The notes under the pieces are model-generated. The model saw nothing but the letters and a program-made list of their open reading frames with translations. It was not told where the DNA came from and did not search any database. Positions 46,010 to 57,674 of a stretch of DNA of 64,000 nucleotides are shown here, one piece after another (position 1 is the first letter of the stretch; the number at the start of each line of letters is the position of its first letter). Position numbers and translations under genes: made by a program. The stretch covers positions 2,363,001 to 2,427,000 of the forward strand of contig JBAJFG010000384.1 in assembly GCA_037903475.1 (NCBI GenBank). Reading direction: 5' to 3'. This DNA comes from Ancylostoma caninum. Lineage: Eukaryota; Nematoda; Chromadorea; Rhabditida; Ancylostomatidae.

Positions 46010-48069
46010 AGCCTCACTCAGAAACGAAACCCACCCCCTCGACTTTCTCTTGAAGGAGTTCAGTAGAAAACATGAACATATTACCACGCCTTACAAGAGA
46101 GAATTGGTTGAATACCTGAAGATCGGAGTGGGCATTTTGTGAAGCTGAAGAAATCATTTTTCGAGATTCTCGGATATAATTTTTCCTTCTTATTCCGTTG
46201 GCAATGATGTAAGCCACAAAAAGCAATCTCTCGGAAGATGTCGCAAGAGTATTTGCACAATGATTTTCTTTTAATAGGACGGAATAGCTTGTGTTTCTCT
46301 TAAATTCCTCTCATTTTTTGAAAGAATCCCTCTCTTATCCGCTGTTACATTCCAAAATTTTCCGTTTTTCGTGTCAGATATGTTCAAAGTCAAAAAGCGA
46401 CTGTAAAACGGAAGGCGTCAGACGGATAATGGAGAATTCCACTCTCTTGATGACAACCGTCTCAAAAACCCACTCAACAGTCCTCGAATTGTCGTCCCCA
46501 CGATTCTGTTATGGTGGAATCGTTAGCAAACGATGAATATCAATGGGGCTGCGTGCCGGTCGATCATAAAAGGCATAAGGCACAGCATCGGACTGCATAC
46601 TCTACACAACATCCATTTTTTTCGTTGCAGCCATTTTCATAATAAAAATCGATCGAGAGCTTTCCAAAAGGGTCGCAATTATGAGTTTGAGCTCCATTGT
46701 CATCGTGGCGGCAGTCGTCAGTGCTCGCTCCCTGTCCCTATGGCATGCAGTACCTGGACGATACAACCAATACGTCGACTTCGTGTTCAGCTATTCCTTT
46801 TGTCCTTTTGAAACTTAAAGCAGGTTACCCGGGCTGGTACTCCTCTTCTACCGAGCTCCGTGGAACGAGTTTGGCCCACACCTTAAATAATGATCCATGT
46901 TCTTTCACAGAGTCTTCAGCCGTGGTCGGCGGTCTTCTCTCAAGTTCTGGCAACAGATCACCCTCAAAAGTTTGGGGCCATTCTGCTGTAGAAGTGAGAC
47001 AGCAGCTCCTGCTTCTGCCGATTTTCACTACCAATTATTTCAGGAGTCATGACTCATAATAAAAACCTATCTATGAAATGAATGTGCGGACTGCATTACG
47101 GGGAAAGTGCACTCAAGGGCACTATAGCATTGATTCAGTAGCTTCTTCCATTCAATTCCAACACAAGGTATAAATCAATTTCATTTTAATTGAGTGCACA
47201 GCCGCTGCGCCGCCAGTGTGTAGCTTCTGTTACCAGTTATAGTTCCTCGTTGACGCTCCTATCGTTATACAAATTACATGCTTTTGCACATACCGATAAG
47301 GTTCCTTCACAACGTTTTCAAGACTATAATAAGAGGTTTGTGCCGGATTTGCAGCTTCGCAAAGTTCTTATTTTTTGATATTTCCGTATTTGCGGTTCGA
47401 TTCTAATACTAGGACCCCCAACCTCATTTAGCGCTCCACTACTTGTGCCGTACCATGATTGCCATCGCCTCACTTTTCTCTCCTACAATGTAGGGTTTGT
47501 TTCTTTTCCAAGAAATTCAGATCCACCCAGTGACGCGTTCCTCTCCTTATTGTACCAACTTTTTTTTCTGATACATTTCTTTATTGAATTCTGGACGGTC
47601 GCATTTGCTTGTCGAAAACGTTTTGTCTAATCGAACTGCTTTGCAAAAATGTGTTTTCCCACCGTTTCGATGTGTTATGAAAGCGTTTATGTCATCTGGC
47701 TTTACTGTAAGTCTTGCTGAAATGCATATACAAGTTCTTTACAGAACATTTGTAGAGGGATGGGTCGCTAAAGGAATATGCTAAAGTACCGACAATTTCA
47801 TTTCTATTGATCTACAATCACACGACATAACTTCCCATTGCTTGTAGGGACAAGTAGATGGGCTAAACACTAATATCGCACGCACATAATGTGCACCGTA
47901 ACGAAATGTTTTGCACGGTTACGGCAGACGTACGGTAGTTCAGGTGTGCTGAAATTGTGTAGGGCGGCAACTTTGCACGCTCCTCTCATCACACTCCTTT
48001 CCCCTATTGACGCTGTCCATGTGTTGATATGTTAGAATTATTGTTGGATATGCTATGAAAATACCAACT
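46010..48069 (+). other. Right copy of the duplicated segment, upstream of TTL gene 2
   Basis: Blocks at 46032-46270, 46470-46600, 47440-47480 and 47590-47640 pair with the left copy. The NLSEDVARV block recurs at about 46220, here preceded by an in-frame stop. The Penelope-like insert of the left copy is absent. No intact gene is seen apart from a possible short peptide frame at 46681. Confidence 0.45.
46681..46818 (+). CDS. Possible short secreted peptide (45 residues)
   Basis: The ATG at 46681 opens a frame starting MSLSSIVIVAAVVSARSLS, a plausible signal peptide, followed by about 30 residues with PGRYNQYVDFVF and one Cys, then TAA. No cleavage pairs typical of neuropeptide precursors are obvious. 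It lies in the duplicated segment, where I could not find a counterpart in the left copy. It may be chance. Confidence 0.2.
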   Translation: MSLSSIVIVAAVVSARSLSLWHAVPGRYNQYVDFVFSYSFCPFET

Positions 48070-48599
48070 TCGGATCACCCTCATACGGGGGATCCCAGCC
48101 GGTTAGTCGCGAGGCTACGTGGCGCGTCCCCAGGTGGAGGATACGGGGCTAATCGCGGACCAAACGCGACCTTGTGCCTGCCCTGAAACGCGGGTGGATT
48201 CAGGGGATGAACTCCCTGTCTCTGCAGTGTCGGAACGATTCGTACATTCTGTCAGCGCGTGGGTATGTTCATGCGTGCGTGCGTGGGTCTGCTTGCGTAC
48301 CTACAGATTGTATCCTGCACATCTGTCCGACCAAAAGCCCAGCATTCAAGTGACTGGGAGGTACAAGGAAGGCAGTTCGGAGTCGCCTCCAACAAATAAG
48401 CTCCATCGTCCACTCCCGGGAAGCTCGGCTAATTTCGCGGTGAAATCACACTCCAGCCTCCCACGGGGAATAGAGCCCAACAAGCTATCACCTATGGGTT
48501 TAAAATTTCTTCAAGCTACACACAGCAATGATAGAGAGTGCTCCCCTGATCTCGGAAAAGTCATTGAAACGGCAGCGCCGGTGAGGGCGAAGTCCGAAG

Positions 48600-49120
48600 G
48601 GTTATTTGGTCACGAATATCGATTCGCTCGAACAACTAACAACACGAATCGGACGTTTGCGACATAGAAGATGTGGATCAATGCCGGCCGTGGCAATCTT
48701 CTTTGCTTACGCTCCAACATCCAGCTACAACGAAGAGGAGGTTGAGGCCTTCTATTTGGACTTGGACAAGTTCTACAGGGAAGACCACACTTTCTACAAG
48801 GTCATCGTTGGCGACTTCGACGCCAAGATTGGTCCTGGGAGAACGCCTGAGGAACTTCACATCGGTATAAATGGCCTACTGTGGAACGAACAAGGAGAGA
48901 GGCTGTCTGACTTCATCATGACGATGAAGACCATCCATGGTAACTCACAGTTTCAGAAACAAACCTCCCTTCGATAAAGTGATCCGGTCGAGAGTACCAT
49001 AACGAAATCGACCACATCATCGTCAATTGAACGTTCTGTCTGACCGACGTCGGTATTGTACCGAAGTTCTACGCCGGATCAGACCATTGCCTCCTTTGCG
49101 CTAAGTTCTTGTTTTCGCGC
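48600..49120 (+). pseudogene. RTE endonuclease relic
   Basis: The frame 48606-48977 reads FFAYAPTSSYNEEEVEAFY, then VIVGDFDAKIGPG, the conserved GDFNAK block of AP-like endonucleases. After a frame change, the plus strand carries NEIDHI and SDHCLL equivalents near 49010 and 49080. The N-terminal catalytic Glu region is lost upstream or shifted. Confidence 0.7.
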
Positions 49121-49496
49121 AGAGGAGAGAAGGCCGCGAAATTCAAGAAGTGGAGTCCCAAGCCACTCATAAATTGGGGTTTTTTGGGAAGATGCGGTTG
49201 TCAACAACACCGACGAGGAGTACGATGGGCTTCATGTTCAGCATCTTCGCGACAGCGCAAAGAAAGCCGAGGGGTCAAGAGCTACCAAGAGGAGCCTGTC
49301 CCTCGAGCTGATACGTCAGCGTGGAGCCGCGAGCACCGCAGGCAACTACCAGCTAACGTCCGAGCTCGCAAAGCGGTACAAGGAAGCGATAAAAGAAGAC
49401 CTCAAGGAGCGAGGAGCAGCAGTGTTGGCTGAACCCGCAAAGGCATAGAATAGCATCCGCAAAGCCCGCCGTGACTTTGCCAACCGCAAGGCCAAG

Positions 49497-50920
49497 ATGT
49501 CCGCCCTCCGGCGCCCAGACGGAACAATTTCTTCCTCGAGACGGGTAATGAAGAAGGTCATTTACGACTTCTACTCGGATCTCTTCGATAGCCACGTCCG
49601 CTTCCCTCGATGTCATCTTAGGGAGGATGGGTATGTTGTCTTATCGGTTCTCCCTTCCGAATTCCGACAAGCCATCAAGTCGGTAAAGAATCGTACAGCA
49701 CCGGGTCCCGAGAGGATTCGACCAGAACATCTGAAGAACCCACCGCTAGTTCTCATCAACACGTTGGCTAGGCTTTTCACGCGGTACCTGTCCAAATGCA
49801 AGGTACACAACCAATGGAACACAGCAGGACCGTGCTGCTGCACAAGAAGGGAGACCCGTAGGACATTGGCAATTATCGACCCATCTGCCTACTGTCCGTC
49901 GTCTACAAGCTTTTCACGCGAGTGATCCTAAACAGGATCGAAAGGACACTAGATGAAGGACAGCCGTGCGAGCAAGCAGGGTTTCGAAAAGGATTTAGTA
50001 CGATCGACCACATATACACCGTCACTAGACTCATCGAGGTATCGCAAGGGTACAAAATGCCTCTCTGTCTCACGTTCATCAATCTGAAGAAAGCCTCCGA
50101 CTCCATTGAGACAGAAGCGGTCCTGGAAGCTCTGAGGAACCAAGGTGTTTTTACTCAATACATCAAGATATTTCGTGAGCTCTACAGCAACTTCACAACC
50201 AGGATATCTCCATTCTACGACGACATCACCATCGACGTCAAGAAAGGGGTTCGGCAAGGCGATACCGTGTCGCCAAAACTATTCAGCGCCAGGATGTCAT
50301 ACGTAGACTAGAATGGGATTGCATGGGAGTGCAAGTTGATGGCCGGCGACTTAACCATCTTCGCTTCGCTGACGACATCGTCCTTATAACGTCAAACATC
50401 AGCAAATTGGAAAGGATGCTGGCCGACTTCGACGCCGCATGTGGGAAGGTGGGTCTCCAACTGAATCTGACGAAGGCGATGTTCATGAGAAAGATGGGTC
50501 CCGGACGTCCCATTCTCGCTCAACGGAATGACCATTTCTCAATGCTCCAGCTACGTATATCTAGGTCGGGAGAAGTCGGGAGAAGTCAACATGATGAACG
50601 ACCTTGCTCCAGAGGTGGGCAGGAAGAAGCAAGCGGTTCGGGGAGCTTACAAGAGCATCGAGGACGTAGTGATCAGGGACGCTGCCGCTTACACCAAGTT
50701 GAGTAAGATCAGGTGGGCCGGACACGTGATGCGTCTTAACGGCAACCGTTGGACAAGAGCCGTCAGCGACTGGACTCCATGGAACGTTAAGTGCACACCA
50801 GGAAGACCACCGACCCGATGGTCAGACTTCTTCACGAAGTTCTTCAAGGACAATGCTCTTCGTGTTCCTCGAACGGACAGAATCCATTGGACGACTCTGG
50901 CACGCGAGAGGGGCAAATGA
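49497..50920 (+). pseudogene. RTE reverse transcriptase, broken and internally deleted
   Basis: Frames in order give NRTAPGPERIRPEHLK, EQAGFRKGFSTIDHI, LTFINLKKASDSIE, GVRQGDTVSPKLF, then in another frame LRFADDIVLI with the intact catalytic FADD, and the C-terminal [20 protein letters not shown] and [13 protein letters not shown]. Between the YVYLGR block and [12 protein letters not shown], about 50-60 residues of the usual connection domain are missing, with the join near 50668. Stops and frameshifts occur at about 49925, 50311 and 50520. Confidence 0.82.
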
Positions 50921-51384
50921 AAGGATTGCTGGCGCCCGCTAGGTATATCCGAAGGTCGATGGGAGTCAAGGTGATCAAGGTGGCCAAGTTCGGTGACAAC
51001 AAAAGCAAAAGCATGAAATTAAATAGGTGCTGCTCGCGTTCAGGATAATAAAACTTTGAGCGAGGTTGAGTTTCTGGAAGCCTTTCATTCCCGTAATGTT
51101 CTTTCTCCTGCTGGTTGACTCTCATTTTATTTGTATGGCACACCTCACGTTCGTGGTCCTGTGTGGGTTCTTGTCCCGAATTTGCATTCGATGTCCGACA
51201 CTAATGATCACGAGGTAACCTCGTTGTTGCTTCTGACATGGATATTGGGGTTAACAAGTTGGCTTCATCACAAATATGTCGTTTCTTCTCACATCAAATT
51301 TGCTGAATTCCACAGTTCTGACATTCTTTCCCCCGAAATACAGATGACTACTAATGTTTGCTTCCATTTGTAGACTTCATCTAC

Positions 51385-51394
51385 ATCATTCCAG
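51385..51394 (+). promoter_or_regulatory. Splice acceptor before TTL gene 2 start
   Basis: CATCATTCCAG lies directly before the ATG at 51395, as in gene 1. It is probably a spliced-leader acceptor. Confidence 0.55.
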
Positions 51395-51992
51395 ATGCGA
51401 ACGATCATTTTGCTAATACTGATTCCATGTTGCTATGGCTTCCTGGGGATCTTCGGCAGACAGCAATCGGTTGGTGTGATGGGCACACTTAAGTGCAATA
51501 GCAAACCTGCCGAAGGAGTGAAAGTGAAGCTGTACGAGAAGGAAATGAGTGAGCACTCTCATCTTGGAGCACTGCAGCTTCTATCATCGTCGAGCTTTGT
51601 TGTTTCAGTGTTCGATCGGAAGCTAGATCAGGGCAAAACCGACAAGAATGGCTGGTTCAAGCTTTCAGGCACTGCCAAAGAAATCTCGAAGATCGACCCA
51701 CAGTTGAATATTTACCACAAATGCAACTACAAGGGGGTAAGATTCTCCGCAACTTCATCTATGTTGCGTCTCGAATCCTCTTCGAGACAAACAAATGAAA
51801 GAGGAGTTTTTTTTTGAGCAGCCTTTACCGTAGAGCCTTATTGTCATGCTTTAGCCTTGCTACAAGAAGATTACCATGAAAATTCCTTCGAAATATATTT
51901 CTAAAGGAAAGAAGGTGGAAAACTACTTCAATATTGGCAGCTTGGAGCTCGAAATGAAGCTGAAAGGACAAACAACCGACTGCTTCAACTAG
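51395..51992 (+). CDS. Transthyretin-like (TTL) secreted protein, gene 2
   Basis: The exons are 51395-51548, 51609-51736 and 51855-51992, with phases as in gene 1, giving 139 residues. The signal peptide is MRTIILLILIPCCYGFLG, then VGVMGTLKCNSKPAEGVKV, LDQGKTDKNGWFKLSG, YHKCNYKG and, after the last intron, CYKKITMKIPSKY, ending TTDCFN. These are the conserved blocks and cysteines of the transthyretin-like family. The last exon is shorter than in gene 1 and lacks its Pro-rich tail. Codons keep the family pattern without stops, so the gene looks intact. Confidence 0.9.
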
Positions 51993-52085
51993 CTGATTTC
52001 ATCAGCACCGAACTCCTTTTCCACACTAATGCCTGCTTTCTGCCCCTTGTTTTTCTCTATTTATTGCAAGAGTTGGTTGGTTCAT

Positions 52086-52091
52086 AATAAA
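52086..52091 (+). terminator. Poly(A) signal of TTL gene 2
   Basis: AATAAA lies 94 bp after the stop, in a 3' region that shares TTATTGCAAGAGTTG with gene 1. Confidence 0.7.
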
Positions 52092-52877
52092 GTGCCTTCG
52101 CGGATGAGCAGCCACTATCACGACAGATCTCGTAGATTCGTGTTTCTCACAATTACAATGACTTGGACAAGCAGAAGACAAGGCGCCAGTAGAAGAACAG
52201 TTCACTATCAGGTTAGCAAATGAGCAAACTAAGGAGTCTCAATGAAACAAAATCAATTGCGGAAAGCATGGCATGACGTTGTTCATGATATATGGGGACG
52301 TAAGTTATCATGCAACTGCTCAATTATCCTTCCGCCAGGAACCCGTACATTGCCGTGCTCTTTTGTCTACTGAATACTATGCTTTAGTATTAGTATTTCT
52401 GAGTCGAAACCAAGTTCTACAAGAGGCGCTCCTCTTGAATCAGTTGGCCTTAAATATTCTATAAGTTCGGCTCGGCATGCCAATTTTATCTGCAAAATCC
52501 GTGAAGCCTTCAAAGAGTGTCTTAATTCTAGGCAATCCTTGTAGTGCAAGAAGTGATCTCTTATGTGCTAACGAGAAAATTAGTGATTTGCGCGGTACTG
52601 CACGCCACTGTCGAGATTGAGAGCACTGGGTAACAAATTCTGAAAAGCCATACTTTTTGAACTGCTCTGCGAGAGCTCCGCCACATTGAAAAAAAACTGA
52701 AAAGCTGGACATTGGAGTGACTGTGGCTACCCTCTTCAGCCATTGCTTCCACAGATTCTATAAACATAGCACTAAGAGGTTCTCAGAGACGAACTCAGGA
52801 TGAAGCCCTTTTATTATACCTGTCTTACTCAAGCCCAAAACTGGCAGTTTTGACAGATGAGCTAAAAGGCAATTTTA
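52092..52877. other. No supported gene
   Basis: Short minus-strand frames (52712-52440, 52767-52561) overlap each other without motifs. The stretch ends at a single mariner-type end. Confidence 0.35.
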
Positions 52878-52903
52878 TTAGGTTGGTGCAAGAGTTCTGT
52901 CGT
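52878..52903 (+). mobile_element. Single mariner-type terminus
   Basis: TTAGGTTGGTGCAAGAGTTC follows a TA and matches the first 14 bases of the mariner ends at 16493 and 23955. No matching right end was found nearby. Confidence 0.5.
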
Positions 52904-53310
52904 TTTTTTTTCTCCTCAACATATTTATTTTTCCACAACCCTACCAAATTACAGCCTTGACAAGTCATATATTTCCTACGGTTAGTAGACCCATTTTGTG
53001 AACAAATCCCTGGTGCTCCATATACAGAACACCGGAAATTATGAAGTGGAGAAGTTGGAGACTGCCATTTTCGAGTCGTAATGTTTTGTTTTTCTTTTTC
53101 TCACGTAGGAAGAGCTTGTAGAGCCAAGGAAGGCAGCACTTATATGGCAAAGACCCTGAAGAATGCACATCCCTTGCTATGCGGTGGCCCTTTAATAAAC
53201 GTCTCGTTCCGAAGAACGGGGCTACCCTGCTGCACTTCCCTTGTCAGGTCATTTCCTACAACTTATGGGCAGTTTCTAGAAAATATATGACGTGTTCTGC
53301 ACTGGTATGC

Positions 53311-53782
53311 TTAAAGGCAGCAGGAGCTGAAATCCTCGACTGCGAGCTGAGCTGTGGGTGATGAAGTACAGACTCAGCACATCATAAATGTGAAACGAAC
53401 ACAGACAATGGTGGCTTACCTGCAGAGAAAATGGAACATTCGTCGCGAACACGCCTGGCCGTGTTCGCGCGCGGACGAGTTTTCCCCGGCGCAAAAAGGC
53501 GTTGCGGTGCGTGGTTTGGCGCAAAGGGAAAACGAAATGCATTCAATTCACAGGGTTTCATGGCGGGACTCGGCCAAAACCACGCGCCGCAATGGCTTTC
53601 GCGCCAGGGAAAACTCGTCCGCGCACGAACACGGCCAGGTGTGTTCGCGACGAATGTTCCATTTTCTCTGCAGGTAAGCCATCATTGTCTGTGTTCGTTT
53701 CACATTTATGATGTGCTGAGTCTGTACTTCACCACCTGCAGCTCGGCTCAGAGTCGAGAATTTCAGCTCCTGCTGCCTTTAA
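53311..53782. mobile_element. TTAA-flanked foldback element with GC-rich core
   Basis: It starts TTAAAGGCAGCAGGAGCTGA and ends CTCCTGCTGCCTTTAA. Unlike the other TTAA elements, the inverted repeats extend through most of its length: ACAATGGTGGCTTACCTGCA near 53407 pairs with the complement near 53680, and CGAACACG..GGCCGTGTTCGCG blocks pair across the centre. Frames inside (53431-53832 and its mirror) are by-products of the palindrome. Confidence 0.8.
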
Positions 53783-55394
53783 AGGCAGTGTGTCAGCTCG
53801 TATCCTGGGTTGTAGATATCAACAGACTCTAGGGCTCCTCTTCACGCTCGCTGATTTCAATGATGTACATCATAGCTCATGAGAATGACGGGATCCCCAT
53901 TTTCGGAGGATACGGAAGTGCTGTCCACGAATCACTTGGGCGGAGCGGTCCGCGTGAGTGCTAGCTGCCCGCCAAGAGCAGCGTTGGCCCACACTTCTTG
54001 ACGTGTTCGATCGGAACATCAACGACTTCTCGCGTCCACTCGGTCCTACAAACTATTCCAAATCCCGTCCCGAAAAACGTTTAAAAAAACGTATCTAAGG
54101 ACCGTTTTGTAACATTTTATGTATGCCGTGGATCCAGCGTGTCGAGGAGATCCAGAATCCGCTAAAAGCTCGAACACGAAAACGAGGTGACCCACTGCCC
54201 TTAAGTAACATTTAAAGGAGTCACGGGTGAGCGACTGATAGGAGAAAGGGAAAAGCGCTTCAGACTTTGTCACTCTGATTGCAAATACACATGAATCTTT
54301 GTTTAGTAACGCATTCACTAAGCTGTAGCTGAAAAGGACTGGTGGTTTAATGAGTGAATGGCACTATGGTCTTCCTTCATTTTCAGGTATAGTTCATTGT
54401 GTAACCTCGTACGTTGTAATCATCAAGCTGTTCGTTAAATTCGATCAGAGTTTTGCTGTGAGTGACTCCACGAAGAGGACAAACACCTTAATTTACAGAA
54501 ATCACCTGTTCACATCAAATGAAGACGGATTGTGTTTCTCGCCTGTAACATCGCAAATCCAGCCGAGATGACGACACACATCGATGAACCAGCTAAGAAT
54601 GGTCCTGTCTCCTGAAATATAAAATCTGAGGCTCTTAAAGTGCTATAGTTAATCTTGCACACAAACAAATAAATGCACGCTCAGAAGCGTCACTCAACTA
54701 AAGGTGTAAACTACAGCAAGCAACTCCACACGTGCTACCACTGTCGATTTTAACCAAGATTAGATCATCACGTTCTGCAAGAGACTTCCGAGAAATCAAA
54801 GGAAAACGGGCTTCTATCGTTCGCGTTGATTGTTGCATATTGATCGTACATTTTGCGTAGATTCTTGCAGCTGGAACTTATTTATTGCGTCTTATTTAAG
54901 TTATGAATTCTGGTTGAGCAGTTACCATTGATATGAAAAAAATTAGCAATCGAGTTGATCTACGTACGCTACACATATGCAAGACATAGCAGCTCGTTTG
55001 AGAGAAGTGCAACATTTATTGGAAGTGGGGAGGGGGGCACATCTCATTAATTCAATGTGAGCAGAAACTAGTTGCTCTTACTCAAGTTTGGGGAGCACCA
55101 CACTGAAAATTAACGCAGCTACATCTGTATCTTGTCAGCCTTACGAAAAAGGCGGTTTTTGTTGCCATCAGTTCAACCTTTTTGCAAAAGATGGCCGAGT
55201 TGCCTTGGCTTGAAATGGAAAAAGGTGAGAAAGGAAGCAAGTTCCACCAAAAGGAAAGAATGACAGTGGACGAAACACACTTCTCACTTCATGCTTAAAC
55301 TTAGCCTTTTTCAACGCTGGCACACAGGTAATCTATTTTAATAAAGCACCAATCCCTCTCCCATGTCAGATGAGTTGACAGAGAGTGGTGGATA
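53783..55394. other. No supported gene
   Basis: A plus-strand frame at 54350-54571 has a hydrophobic start but no family motif. A G-run occurs near 55030. Nothing else is recognised. Confidence 0.35.
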
Positions 55395-55567
55395 TACAGT
55401 GTCTTCGATCCGCCGTGTCCTGTCAACACACCGCCAGCCATCCCGCATGGCGTTCTGCTGGCAATCGACACTCGTCTGGTTGGCTGCGGTAACTTTGCCA
55501 GCAGGACACCATGCGTCATGGCGGGTGGTGCGGCGGCAGGACATGGCGGATCAAAGACACCATATGT
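55395..55567. repeat. Imperfect palindrome with ACAGTGTC ends
   Basis: ACAGTGTCTTCGATCCGCCG (55395 onward) pairs with CGGATCAAAGACACCATATG (to 55567). The arms are about 68 bp with several mismatches, and the inner part includes GCTGGCAA/TTGCCAGC. It lies just left of the Tc1-ended foldback and may be a small Tc1-related element. Confidence 0.65.
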
Positions 55568-55584
55568 ACAGTGGCGGCCACATA

Positions 55585-57142
55585 CAGTAGCGAGCAAAAA
55601 GATTGCAACTTTTGGTTTTTCTTCTGTAACTTTGTTCAAAGCAGAGCATGAGTGCCCAAATTTTTATGGGAGTTGTGAATACTCATGCGAGACAGGAAAA
55701 AGTTAGAGCCTGCCCATTCCACTGCTTTTCTGTTTTTTAAGAAAAATTTATTTCGCAGAAGTCGAAATCTGTGATTTTGCACCATCGACAACGTCTCGTG
55801 AAATGACGTCCATCGTTGGTATCTGACCACGCTTTGGTTAACTGATGCAGAATCAACCCGTATACGCTAGAAAATATGCATCCGTACACCACTGGCTGAC
55901 ATACGCAAAGTCCACTTGAGGTTGCTTCAGCAATGATCCTCTATGAATGTATCTGTCAGCCTTGTTCCTTCTATCGGCTCTGTTTGGAAGGGAAAGGTAT
56001 TGCTGACGCTTCCGCAAGTTTAGTTCCGAGTATTCGGTTTTAATGCAGTTCATTACTCTCTCGGAACTCCGAAATATTCTTGCTGATTTCAGTGCACCCA
56101 GTTGTGCACATCATGGAAAATAAGTTTTAGAATTTTTTTCTGTCTCTGGGAGCAAGATGCCTCGACGATCCCATTAGTGATGAAGATGCTACAGGGTTCC
56201 TAGAATATTGTCGTGCACACTTGGATACATGCCGCCTTGGATTTGATGAGGTAGGTCTTACAAAGGTGCAATGAAATATACGAGACACCACCGAGGCGGG
56301 ATATTGTAACTTGGAACATCGCAAATTGGCTAATTTAGCTTGATTTGGATTAAGTGGACTAAATGAGACATTTCTAGAGCAAAAGGCTCCGGAACAACTG
56401 AGAAAATTCGTGTGTGGAGCAAGGGGGCACGTGCACTCGTCTTAGTGACCGGCACTGCTCACTTTGAGTAGTCCTCTTTCGATAAATCCAAGGCGGCATG
56501 TATCCAAGTGTGCACGACAATACTCTAGAAACCCTATAGCATCTTTATCACTAATGGGATCGTTGAATCATCTTGCTCCCAGGGACAGAAAAAATTCCAA
56601 AACTTATTTTCCGTGATGTGCACAATTGGGTGCACTGAAATCAGCAAGAATATTTCGGAGTTCCGAGAGAGCAATGAACTGCATTAAAACCGAATACTCG
56701 TAAATAAATTTGTGGAAGCGTCAGCAGTACCTTTCCCTTCTAAACAGAGCTGATAGAAGGAACAAGGCTGACAGATACATTCATAGAGGATCACTGCTGA
56801 AGTAACCTCAAGTGGACTTTGCGTATGTCAGCCAGTGGTGTACGGATGCATATTTTCTAGCGTATACGGGTTGATTCTGCATCAGTTAACCAAAGCGTGG
56901 TCAGATACCAACGATGGACGTCATTTCACGAGACGTTGTCGATGGTGCAAAATCACAGATTTCGACTTCTGCGAAATAAATTTTTCTTAAAAAACAGAAA
57001 AACAGTGGAATAGGCAGGCTTTAACTTTTTCCTGTCTCGCATGAGTATTCACAACTCCCATAAAAATTTGGGCACTCATGCTCTGCTTTGAACAAAGTTA
57101 CAGACGAAAAACCAAAAGTTGCAATCTTTTTGCTCGCTACTG
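55585..57142. mobile_element. Tc1-ended foldback element with 0.66-kb arms
   Basis: The ends read CAGTAGCGAGCAAAAAGATT next to TA, similar in layout to Tc1-family termini (CAGT..CAAAAAGAT). The arms 55585-56244 and 56484-57142 are inverted copies with few differences; the centre is 56245-56483. Frames in the arms (for example 55853-56053 minus) recur in the mirror copy with changes. No DDE transposase motif is seen, so it is a non-autonomous foldback made of two opposed copies of one end. Confidence 0.8.
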
Positions 57143-57674
57143 TATATAGCATGCTGCCAATTTTGGGCGGTGAACTGATGAAAATATAAAATCTGTATTT
57201 CAAGCTTGCAATTAGCTATTAGGACAATACTCGAGATGAAGCATAGCGTAAGCTCTCTTGCCTTTACTCTACTCCTCAAAAGAAATTTTGTGAATGGAAT
57301 GGCACTCATTCTTTGCACTTAGAGATCAAAATGCAGTAGTTTTTGGCGATGTTTTTCTTTCTCTACTACACAATTTTATCGAACCGAAGGAAAATGTGAT
57401 TTTGTTCTCTATACTGGTGGCGTGCTTTGCCATGGCAGTTTTTTGCTTAGTTTTTGGAGAATAAGAATTTCCAGCAGTCTCTAAAAAATTGTAAAAAAAA
57501 GGATTCATGGTAATTACAAGGATAAAACATGCACTTCAGCTGCGGATTTTTCTCCGGTTTTTGCTGGTGACAAACAATCAGTCATGGGAAATTTTTGGGA
57601 CTTGCTTTATTCTCAAGATTCAATAAATTTGATAGTTTATTATTTAATCCAGTTTCAACCAACTCTGTACCCGT
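57143..57674. other. No supported gene
   Basis: AT-rich, with short frames on the minus strand and no motif. It separates the Tc1-ended foldback from the 205-bp-arm palindrome. Confidence 0.4.

Larger units (their letters stand above)
48070..51010 (+). mobile_element. RTE-type non-LTR retrotransposon (element 2)
   Basis: The 5' leader starts near GGATCACCCTCATACGGGGG and contains GGCGCGTCCCCAGGTGGAGG. Then follow an endonuclease relic (48600-49120), a linker and a reverse transcriptase (49497-50920). The 3' end is a short region with GGTGATCAAGGTGGCC, then A-rich text. It differs in sequence from RTE element 1. It lies inside the duplicated segment just 5' of TTL gene 2. Confidence 0.82.

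Noticed and set aside
48119..48667. 182-codon frame at the start of RTE element 2
   Set aside because: It covers the leader and is not in phase with the endonuclease motifs; composition is unlike a protein domain that I know.
53431..53832. 133-codon frame in the GC-rich foldback
   Set aside because: Mirror frames on both strands are caused by the palindrome, and no known motif is present.
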